From Klebsiella pneumoniae (GTDB lineage: Bacteria; Pseudomonadota; Gammaproteobacteria; Pseudomonadales; Pseudohongiellaceae): a stretch of 14,968 nt of DNA. The stretch spans positions 1 to 14,968 of the forward strand of contig CAMBPO010000054.1 of NCBI GenBank assembly GCA_945869725.1. The letters run 5' to 3'. The first letter of the stretch is position 1. Every line of letters starts with the position of its first letter. Position numbers and translations under genes: made by a program. Below, piece after piece: positions 1 through 5,447 of the stretch. Below the pieces are notes generated by a model. The model saw only the letters and a list, made by a program, of their open reading frames with translations, was not told the DNA's origin and did not search any database.

Positions 1-10
1 GGACATCTGA

Positions 11-634
11 ATGGCCAAGCTCTATTTTCGTTATGGTGCGATGAACAGCGGCAAAAGCACGTCTTTGTTGCAGGCTGCTTTTAATTACGAAGAACGTGGT
101 CATGCAATACTGATCACCAAACCCGCAATCGATGCCAAAGGTGACAACAAGGTATTGTCGCGCTTAGGCGTCTGTCGTGCCGTGGATTTTATCGTTGAAC
201 CACATGCGAATATGCGCACTGCATTTTCCAGGGCGCAACAGGCCGCTCTCGCGAACCACGGCAAAACAATTAGTTGTCTATTTATTGATGAAGCCCAGTT
301 TTTGTCTGAAGTACAAGTCGATGATCTGATCAAGATTGTGTTACTCGACAACATCCCTGTCATTGCCTACGGTATACGTACAGACTTTCTCACGGTGGCA
401 TTTCCGGGCAGCCGTCGTTTGTTGGAAATTGCTCATACCATAGAGGAGCTGAAAACAATCTGCCGTTGTGGTCGCAAAGCCATGTTCAGCGCTCGCAAAA
501 ACGGCAATAAGTTTGTGTTCGATGGCCAACAGGTTGCAATAGAAGGAATTAGTGCAAGCTATGAGCCCTTATGCGGCAACTGTTATCTTCAGGAAAGCGG
601 GGGGATTTTAGCAGGGCGCACTCGGCATGATTGA
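11..634 (+). CDS. tdk: Thymidine kinase (type II, Tdk)
   Basis: This 207-residue cytosolic enzyme phosphorylates thymidine to dTMP with ATP in the pyrimidine salvage pathway. The P-loop GAMNSGKS lies at residues 9-16. The Walker B/catalytic motif FIDEAQF is at 91-97, with the presumed catalytic base Glu94. Two cysteine pairs (C151/C153 and C188/C191) fit the structural zinc site of the lasso domain. Length is close to the E. coli enzyme (about 205 residues). The ATG has a short GGA upstream at 1-3, and the window edge prevents seeing the promoter. The last five codons and the stop lie in a sequence that copies the 3' end of the neighbouring tRNA-Arg gene, so the residues after G200 are probably not conserved family sequence. 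Family assignment is very secure. Confidence 0.96.
   Translation: MAKLYFRYGAMNSGKSTSLLQAAFNYEERGHAILITKPAIDAKGDNKVLSRLGVCRAVDFIVEPHANMRTAFSRAQQAALANHGKTISCLFIDEAQFLSEVQVDDLIKIVLLDNIPVIAYGIRTDFLTVAFPGSRRLLEIAHTIEELKTICRCGRKAMFSARKNGNKFVFDGQQVAIEGISASYEPLCGNCYLQESGGILAGRTRHD
615..632 (-). repeat. Imperfect copy of the tRNA-Arg 3' end
   Basis: On the minus strand this 18-mer matches the 3' end of the tRNA-Arg gene (795-812) at 16 of 18 positions. It reads AATCATGCCGAGTGCGCC, against AATCATGCCGGGTGCACC in the tRNA. The copies are in the same orientation and exactly 180 bp apart. The repeat overlaps the last codons of tdk. The geometry recalls the tyrT locus of E. coli, where roughly 178-bp repeats downstream of the tRNA each carry a copy of its 3' end (rtT). 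A remnant attachment site is an alternative reading, but no integrase or element lies between the copies. Confidence 0.7.
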
Positions 635-750
635 TTCGCAGCCCTCGGTGGCGGATCGCTCACCCCGCTGGGGCTCCCTCGCGGGCGTCGTGATTGCTTT
701 GCAATGAGTTGAACATAAGCATTTCGCTTCGTAGTCGCAATACGGCAGAC
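635..750 (-). other. Structured spacer downstream of the tRNA terminator
   Basis: This non-coding stretch separates tdk from the tRNA terminator. It holds several short inverted repeats: CCCCGCTGGGG near 672, CCCTCGCGGG near 687, and ATTGCTTTGCAAT near 702. It also contains TTCGTAGTC (728-736), a 9-base match to the anticodon arm of the adjacent tRNA-Arg. With the flanking tRNA-end copy it forms one 180-bp unit. I see no convincing protein gene here. A stable processed RNA from the tRNA transcript is possible but would require read-through of the terminator. Confidence 0.45.
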
Positions 751-789
751 AAAAAAAAGAGGCTGCCCTGTTGGACAGCCCCTTTTTTT
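751..789 (-). terminator. Rho-independent terminator of the tRNA-Arg transcript
   Basis: An A-tract (751-758) is followed by a hairpin, GGCTGCCC-TGTT-GGACAGCC, with one internal mismatch, and then by CC and a run of seven T (783-789). Read on the minus strand it is a GC-rich stem followed by a U-run a few bases past the tRNA CCA end, so it ends the tRNA transcript. The A-tract/T-tract symmetry means it could also stop transcripts arriving from tdk on the plus strand. Confidence 0.85.
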
Positions 790-793
790 AATC

Positions 794-870
794 TGGTGCA
801 CCCGGCATGATTCGAACATGCGACCACCTGATTCGTAGTCAGGTACTCTATCCAGCTGAGCTACGGATGC
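794..870 (-). tRNA. tRNA-Arg (anticodon ACG)
   Basis: The minus strand folds into a full cloverleaf of 77 nt including an encoded CCA. The acceptor stem is GCATCCG/CGGGTGC with one G-U pair, and the discriminator base is A. The anticodon arm is CCTGA-CTACGAA-TCAGG, giving anticodon ACG (normally deaminated to ICG), which reads CGU/CGC/CGA arginine codons. The T arm is GCATG-TTCGAAT-CATGC. It is a single-gene unit with its own promoter and terminator. Its 3' end is partly duplicated 180 bp downstream. Confidence 0.97.
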
Positions 871-882
871 GTTAGGGCGCGA

Positions 883-910
883 ATTATATATAACTCAGCG
901 GATTTTGAAA
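883..910 (-). promoter_or_regulatory. tRNA-Arg promoter with GC-rich discriminator
   Basis: On the minus strand a perfect -10 box TATAAT (888-883) lies 12 bp before the tRNA 5' end. A weak -35 TTTCAA (910-905) sits at 16-bp spacing. The bases between the -10 and the likely start are TCGCGCCC, a GC-rich discriminator typical of stable-RNA promoters under stringent (ppGpp) control. The regulation is inferred from the motif only. Confidence 0.7.
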
Positions 911-935
911 GTGTTTTTTGCAGTGTCTACAAATT

Positions 936-964
936 TAGACGCTTCTGATAGGTCATGCTACTAT
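936..964 (+). promoter_or_regulatory. Candidate promoter of the Sel1 cassette
   Basis: TAGACG (936-941) and TACTAT (959-964) are spaced by 17 bp, and the -10 is preceded by TGC, an extended -10 feature. Transcription would start near 971, about 28 bases before the first Sel1 gene. A short inverted repeat, GTCTA/TAGAC (925-940), overlaps the -35. Both boxes match consensus at four of six positions, so this is plausible rather than strong. Confidence 0.45.
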
Positions 965-998
965 CCCTTAATAGATCAACACATTGGAAGGCTTATTT

Positions 999-1424
999 AT
1001 GTCACTCAAACTCAAGCTTAACCTTAGCGCTTTGCTTTTTACCGGAATTACAGTTCTAAGCGCTCCAGCCAGCGCTGATTATGATCGTGGCATGGCAGCT
1101 CTTCAATCAGGTAATTACCGTGTCGCAATCATGGAATTTTCAGATGCCGCACAAGCCGGCCATGCGGGATCTCAGCAGAAACTTGGGGATATTTACAGAC
1201 TTGGTCAAGGGACAACGCCGAACCTGATTGAAGCGATCAAGTGGTTAACGCTGGCCTATCTGAATGGATCACGTGAAGCATTACCAACCTTGGAGTTATT
1301 GCGTGACAGTGTATCCGAGACAGAATTGGTTGAGGGCGAACAACTTGCTCTGCAATGGTTGGAAGATGCCAATCGTATTATGTTTGCTGACGATGATACT
1401 GCTTCTCTGTATGAGCAGAATTGA
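999..1424 (+). CDS. Exported Sel1-repeat protein (first of three)
   Basis: This 141-residue protein begins with a clear Sec signal peptide. It has a lysine-rich n-region (MSLKLKLN), a hydrophobic core and a probable cut after ASA at residue 26. Mature residues about 32-90 are Sel1/TPR-like: a first helix pair (GNYRVAIMEFSDAAQAG) followed by AGSQQKLGDIYRLGQGTTPNLIEAIKWLTLA. Such repeats form alpha-solenoids that bind other proteins. The tail (SETELVEGEQLALQWLEDA) resembles the C-terminal helix of its two downstream paralogues. I place the start at ATG 999, with GGAAG at 986-990 as ribosome site, rather than at the in-frame TTG at 984. The partner and function are unknown. Confidence 0.85.
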   Translation: MSLKLKLNLSALLFTGITVLSAPASADYDRGMAALQSGNYRVAIMEFSDAAQAGHAGSQQKLGDIYRLGQGTTPNLIEAIKWLTLAYLNGSREALPTLELLRDSVSETELVEGEQLALQWLEDANRIMFADDDTASLYEQN

Positions 1425-1435
1425 GTAGTTATCGG

Positions 1436-2056
1436 ATGCAAAGGGTCAAGACAGCTTTGTCTGCCGCATTGCTGGGGCTGTTGTTTGTGTTGGTTTTGAT
1501 AAGTAATGCTTCAGCTCAATCTGTGATGGAAATGAATGAGCTGAGCAACATTGGAGAAAGCGGTGATTCCGCAGCGCAGTTTGAGCTAGGCAATCGCTAT
1601 CTGAATGGCACCGGTGTCTCGCAGGATAACTTTGAAGCACTTCGCTGGTTTACCCTGGCAGCTGAGAAGGAGAACCCGAATGCGCAATACAATATTGCAG
1701 TGATGTACCTGAATGGTATTGGCGTAGTGAAAGATCCACAACAAGCTATTCACTGGTTTCTGCGGGCTGCAAACAATGGGGACGCACCTTCACAGTTCAC
1801 TCTAGGGGTTGCGTTGTTTAACGGCCAACTGGGCGTGCCGCAGAACACGGCGGAGGCCTACAAATGGTTTACGCTAGCCGGCGCTGCCGGGCATCAGGCT
1901 GCAGCAGCTAATGCGGTATTGGTTCAAGAGATGTTGCCCCCCGAGGATGTTGTGGCAATGCAGGACGCTGCGCGCATCTGGATATCAGACTTTACGCAAC
2001 GCCAGTCCGGCGAGCCATCCTTACGAGAGAGCGCCTCCGGTGATTCGCAACCATGA
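1436..2056 (+). CDS. Exported Sel1-repeat protein (second of three)
   Basis: This 206-residue protein has a signal peptide (MQRVK, then a long Leu/Val core, probable cut after NASA at about residue 27). Three Sel1 repeats follow: residues 43-78 (AAQFELGNRYLNGTG...EALRWFTLAA), 80-115 (NAQYNIAVMYLNGIG...QAIHWFLRAA) and 116-152 (PSQFTLGVALFNGQLG...EAYKWFTLAG). A closing helix, LPPEDVVAMQDAARIW, comes before a polar tail. An upstream in-frame TTG (1421) overlaps the previous stop and is an alternative start. ATG 1436 gives the better signal peptide but has only a weak ribosome site, so translation may be coupled to the first gene. It is probably periplasmic and binds unknown partners. Confidence 0.85.
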   Translation: MQRVKTALSAALLGLLFVLVLISNASAQSVMEMNELSNIGESGDSAAQFELGNRYLNGTGVSQDNFEALRWFTLAAEKENPNAQYNIAVMYLNGIGVVKDPQQAIHWFLRAANNGDAPSQFTLGVALFNGQLGVPQNTAEAYKWFTLAGAAGHQAAAANAVLVQEMLPPEDVVAMQDAARIWISDFTQRQSGEPSLRESASGDSQP

Positions 2057-2817
2057 TCAATCCCTTGCTGGATTTGTCAAATCCCTTCTCTACGGTATCA
2101 GGTAATTACCAGCACGCACGTTATGATGGTCTATATTGGTTAAAACTGATCATGGTGGTAATGGGTCTCGCCACAGGCTCTGTGTCGCTGAGTAATCAAG
2201 CCTCAGCGCAAATTCAAATCGCTGATGAAACTACTGAACTTCCTGACTTCAAGGCTTACGAAACAGGTCTTGATGCGGCCTATGCGGGCGATTATGTGAC
2301 TGCTCTGCGGGAGTTTACCATCGCCGCAGAGGCCGGTTTACACCTGGCTCAGTACAATCTGGGTGTAATGTATTTTAGTGGTGAAGGTGTGCCCCAGGAT
2401 TATGCCCTCGCCTATAAATGGACACGTATGGCAGCTGAGCAAGGTCATATCAATGCTCAGTTCAATCTTGGAACACTTTTTTATAATGGCTTGGGAATGC
2501 GCTCTGACGTATTTACAAGCTGGCCATTGTTGTTAATTTTCAAGCAGTCTAATTTTGAAGAAGCACTCAGATGGTATGCTAATGCCGCTGAATACGATCA
2601 CGGTGAAGCTCAATACAACTTGGCCACCATGTATGAGCAAGGTGAAGGCGTTGCGCAAGATCTTGTTATGGCAACGATGTGGGCGCGACTCGCTCATGAT
2701 AACGAAGTTTCAGATGCCACTGTCTTGTATAACTCGCTTAATGCGCGCTTAAGCAACGAGCAACAGAATACTGCCGGCAGACTCTATGCGGAATGGGTGT
2801 TGAAGTTCAGGGGCTAA
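2053..2817 (+). CDS. Exported Sel1-repeat protein (third of three)
   Basis: This 254-residue protein starts in an ATGA overlap with the preceding stop, which indicates translational coupling. The N-terminus is unusual: about 28 polar residues precede a hydrophobic stretch (LIMVVMGLATGSVSL), with a possible cut after QASA near residue 52. Sel1/TPR repeats follow at about 76-95 (GYAGDY-type helix pair), 98-132 (AQYNLGVMYFSGEGVPQDYALAYKWTRMAA), 134-178 and 186-214. The third repeat is split by an extra hydrophobic loop at about 149-166. The closing motif LSNEQQNTAGRLYAEW matches the paralogues. It ends 1 bp before the convergent sufE. It could be periplasmic, or anchored by an uncleaved signal, and its function is unknown. 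Confidence 0.82.
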   Translation: MINPLLDLSNPFSTVSGNYQHARYDGLYWLKLIMVVMGLATGSVSLSNQASAQIQIADETTELPDFKAYETGLDAAYAGDYVTALREFTIAAEAGLHLAQYNLGVMYFSGEGVPQDYALAYKWTRMAAEQGHINAQFNLGTLFYNGLGMRSDVFTSWPLLLIFKQSNFEEALRWYANAAEYDHGEAQYNLATMYEQGEGVAQDLVMATMWARLAHDNEVSDATVLYNSLNARLSNEQQNTAGRLYAEWVLKFRG

Positions 2818-2818
2818 A

Positions 2819-3232
2819 TCAGGCAGCTAGACTTTGTATGCGTGCGACCATGGATTGCAGGCCGCTGCCCCGGGTAGTGCTGAGGTGGCGCATTAAGTCA
2901 ATCGACGCAAAAAACCCCTGGATGTCAAACTCACGAATTTCTGCTGTCGTTTTGCCATTATAAGCTGCCATTACAATGGCGAGCAGACCTTTTACAATGA
3001 ACGCATCGCTGTCGACGGTAAAGTACAGGCGTCCCACTCTGTTTTCGCTACTTAACCAGACCTTACTCTGACAACCGCGAATCAGATTCTCATCAACGTG
3101 ATCTGTATCCGCCATCGGCGACAATTCTTTACCAAGATCAATGATGTACTTGTATCGGTCATCCCAACTATCAAAAAAGGACAGATTATCAACGATATCT
3201 GCAGCAGTGATATCAAGGCCAAAGGTCTTCAT
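2819..3232 (-). CDS. sufE: Cysteine desulfuration protein SufE
   Basis: SufE accepts persulfide sulfur from SufS on one cysteine and hands it to the SufBCD scaffold for Fe-S cluster assembly in the cytosol. The protein has 137 residues, against 138 in E. coli. The acceptor cysteine is C54 in the loop RGCQSKVW, equivalent to C51 of E. coli SufE. Other family landmarks are the N-terminal DDRYKYIIDLGK segment and the C-terminal helix with RGSGLQSM. It is the last gene of the suf operon, and its ATG lies 2 bases after the sufT stop, so translation is probably coupled. It meets the third Sel1 gene tail to tail with 1 bp between, leaving no room for a separate terminator. Confidence 0.95.
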   Translation of the reverse strand: MKTFGLDITAADIVDNLSFFDSWDDRYKYIIDLGKELSPMADTDHVDENLIRGCQSKVWLSSENRVGRLYFTVDSDAFIVKGLLAIVMAAYNGKTTAEIREFDIQGFFASIDLMRHLSTTRGSGLQSMVARIQSLAA

Positions 3233-3234
3233 TT

Positions 3235-3768
3235 TTAATAAAACATCCCGGTTTCAAGTTGTGCTTCTTCACTCATACGATCCCGGCTCCAGGGTGGGTC
3301 AAATACCAGATCCACTTTGACATCTTTGACATTAGGTACCTTTTTAACACGATACTCCACATCACCAACCAGAACAGGTCCCATACCACAACCTGGCGCA
3401 GTTAATGTCATATCAATACTAACCGTGTTGCTGAGGTGATCAACATCAACTTTGTAGATCAACCCAAGATTAACTAGGTCAACCGGTATTTCAGGATCAA
3501 AAACACTGCCTAAGGCTTGCCAGACCTGTTCTTCTTTTATCTTGTCGTCGAGTGCTGGCGGAAAACTGAGAGTCTCAGGTTTTAAACCAAGATTGGCCGC
3601 ATCGGTACCATCCACTCGCAACATCTGGCCGTTATGGACAACAGTGTAATTGCCACCCAGAGCCTGAGTGATACTGACAAAACTATTTTTTGGAATTATC
3701 AAAGGTGTGCCATCTGGCACCCTGCGCGCAGGGCAATCTTCCTGTGCCACTACCATTTGTCGTTGCAT
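3235..3768 (-). CDS. sufT: SufT, long-form DUF59/MIP18 Fe-S maturation protein
   Basis: This 177-residue cytosolic protein belongs to the long SufT family, with a DUF59 (MIP18-like) domain at about residues 78-155. Landmarks are DPEIPVDLVNLGLIY (91-105), TAPGCGMG with conserved C127, and the C-terminal signature DPPWSRDRMSEEAQ (157-170). The N-terminal 70 residues form the extra domain that separates this form from plain DUF59 proteins. SufT is associated with maturation of Fe-S proteins, especially [4Fe-4S] ones, but its exact biochemical role is not settled. It sits between sufA and sufE, 17 bases after sufA, with GGA (part of TTGGAC) before its ATG. The identification is firm. Confidence 0.92.
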   Translation of the reverse strand: MQRQMVVAQEDCPARRVPDGTPLIIPKNSFVSITQALGGNYTVVHNGQMLRVDGTDAANLGLKPETLSFPPALDDKIKEEQVWQALGSVFDPEIPVDLVNLGLIYKVDVDHLSNTVSIDMTLTAPGCGMGPVLVGDVEYRVKKVPNVKDVKVDLVFDPPWSRDRMSEEAQLETGMFY

Positions 3769-3785
3769 TCAGTTGTCCAATGAAG

Positions 3786-4154
3786 TCAGTTGATGGAGAA
3801 ACTCTCGCCACATCCACAATGATCTTTTGCATTAGGATTGAGAAACCGCAGTTGGCGGTTAACACCCTCTGTGACCATATCAATCAAGGTGCCGTTTACG
3901 ACATTCAGACTTCCCCGGTCAATCAACAACTCTACGCCATCTTCCAAAGTCTGGCGCAAATCGTTTTGATTCAACTCCGGAACCAGATCAATAACGTACA
4001 TAAATCCGGTGCAGCCGCTCTCTTTCACACTTAAGCGAACAGCACGAGCTGACTGATCTTTTTGCAACTGTCGTCGGAAATGCGCGATAGCCGATGGTGT
4101 GACCGACACGGGTGTCTCGGAAATTGCTTGCGGATCAAAACTTTTAACACTCAT
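3786..4154 (-). CDS. sufA: A-type Fe-S cluster carrier SufA
   Basis: SufA is a HesB/IscA-family carrier that accepts clusters from SufBCD and passes them to target apoproteins. At 122 residues it equals E. coli SufA in length. It has the three family cysteines: C48 in SGCTGF, and C113 and C115 in the C-terminal CGCGESF. The C-terminal NPNAKDHCGCGESF is closer to SufA (NPKAQNECGCGESF) than to IscA or ErpA. I chose ATG 4154 because GAGGT (4164-4160 on the minus strand) lies 5 bases before it. The reading frame extends 13 codons further upstream without a comparable ribosome site. It follows sufS after 57 bases. Confidence 0.9.
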   Translation of the reverse strand: MSVKSFDPQAISETPVSVTPSAIAHFRRQLQKDQSARAVRLSVKESGCTGFMYVIDLVPELNQNDLRQTLEDGVELLIDRGSLNVVNGTLIDMVTEGVNRQLRFLNPNAKDHCGCGESFSIN

Positions 4155-4211
4155 GTAGTACCTCACAGACGTCAGAAAACACTGCGAAACCAAATCTGTT
4201 TATGTTGTCTC

Positions 4212-5447
4212 TTACAGCAACAACTGTCGAACTTTGTCCAATGCTGCAAACAATCTGTCAATTTCTTCAAAGGTATTATAAAAACTGAAACTGGCACGCA
4301 CGGTGCCAGGAGTACCAAACTGTTGCATCAGCGGCTGTGCGCAGTGATGGCCAGTGCGAACGGCAATCCCCTGCTGATCCAGTAGCATGCCAATATCTGA
4401 AGGATGTGTACCTTCAATGACAAAACCAAGCACGGCTGCTTTAGACTTGGCTGTGCCAATAATTTTCAGCCCGGGGACCGCTAGGGCTTTTTTCGTGGCA
4501 TAGGCCAGTAGAGCGTCTTCATGTGCAGCCAGTGCCGCTCGATCCAACGTATTCAGATAATCTATTGCTGCTGCCAAGCCAATGGCACCGGCGATGTCCG
4601 GTGTACCGGCTTCAAACTTATAGGGTATCTGATTGAAAGTTGTACCACTGAAACTAACGGTCTCGATCATCTCACCGCCACCTTGATACGGTGGCATCTG
4701 CTCTAACAACTCGCGACGGCCATACAAGACTCCGATGCCAGTGGGCCCAAACAATTTGTGACCTGAAAAAACATAAAAATCACAATTCATTGCCTGCACA
4801 TCTACAGGCCAATGCGATATTGACTGGGCGCCATCAATCAACACCTTCGCACCCACCGCATGCGCTTGTTTGATGATCTCTGCGACCGGATTTATGGTGC
4901 CCAGGGCATTTGAAACGTGATTGACTGCCACCATTTTTACGCGATTATCGAGCAATGCGACAAACGCCTCTAGCTCAATAGTGCCTGTATTATCAACCGG
5001 TATAGGAATAACACGGGCACCTGTTTTTTCAGCGATCATTTGCCAAGGCACAATATCAGAGTGATGTTCCAGCCCTGAAACCAGTACCTTGTCACCAGAC
5101 TGAAGATTATCGGCTCCCCAACTGGCAGCAACAAGATTGATTGATTCGGTGGTTCCACGTGTCCAGATAATCTGTTGTGAATGGGCAGCATTGATAAAGT
5201 CTGCTACGGACTTGCGTGCTGATTCGAATCTTGCTGTGGCGCGATCACTCAGTGTGTGTGCGCCGCGATGAACATTGCTGTTGTCATGCGTGTAGTAGTA
5301 AACCAGTGCATCTATCACTGCCTGTGGTTTTTGTGTCGTTGCTGCATTATCAAGATACACCAGCGGATGACCGTTAACTTGCTGATGCAGAATCGGAAAG
5401 TCCGAACGTATCTTTTCTAGCTCAAAGGTAGTCAGCGGTTGTGACAT
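4212..5447 (-). CDS. sufS: Cysteine desulfurase SufS (group II)
   Basis: This PLP enzyme converts L-cysteine to L-alanine and leaves a persulfide on its active-site cysteine, which SufE then takes up. It has 411 residues. The PLP lysine is K231 in FSGHKLFGPTG and the catalytic cysteine is C369 in RTGHHCAQP; each is offset by five from E. coli K226 and C364. Other landmarks are the N-terminal YLDNAATTQKP, the cofactor-ring histidine region LEHHSD and the cofactor aspartate in LIDGAQS. The ATG at 5447 shares its A with the sufD stop (TGATG), and GGAG lies about 10 bases upstream. An in-frame TTG one codon earlier is less likely. Confidence 0.96.
   Translation of the reverse strand: MSQPLTTFELEKIRSDFPILHQQVNGHPLVYLDNAATTQKPQAVIDALVYYYTHDNSNVHRGAHTLSDRATARFESARKSVADFINAAHSQQIIWTRGTTESINLVAASWGADNLQSGDKVLVSGLEHHSDIVPWQMIAEKTGARVIPIPVDNTGTIELEAFVALLDNRVKMVAVNHVSNALGTINPVAEIIKQAHAVGAKVLIDGAQSISHWPVDVQAMNCDFYVFSGHKLFGPTGIGVLYGRRELLEQMPPYQGGGEMIETVSFSGTTFNQIPYKFEAGTPDIAGAIGLAAAIDYLNTLDRAALAAHEDALLAYATKKALAVPGLKIIGTAKSKAAVLGFVIEGTHPSDIGMLLDQQGIAVRTGHHCAQPLMQQFGTPGTVRASFSFYNTFEEIDRLFAALDKVRQLLL

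Noticed and set aside
615..812. Attachment sites of an integrated element at the tRNA 3' end
   Set aside because: The two copies are only 180 bp apart with no integrase, phage or cargo gene between them. A remnant scar cannot be excluded, but nothing positive supports a mobile element.
589..819. A 76-codon minus-strand ORF starting inside the tRNA and crossing its terminator
   Set aside because: It begins within the tRNA-Arg gene, has no ribosome site, and its sequence is a translation of the tRNA end, the terminator and the spacer. The in-frame similarity between its ends (ESCRVHQ, QSCRVRP) simply reflects the 180-bp DNA repeat, which is a multiple of three.
1421..1436. TTG at 1421 as the start of the second Sel1 gene
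   Set aside because: It would create an overlap with the previous stop, but it adds residues ahead of a well-formed signal peptide. ATG 1436 gives a normal n-region (MQRVK).
2736..2754. Hairpin GCTTAA/TTAAGC as a terminator of the suf operon
   Set aside because: The arms are AT-rich and six bases long, no T-run follows on the minus strand, and it lies within the coding region of the third Sel1 gene.
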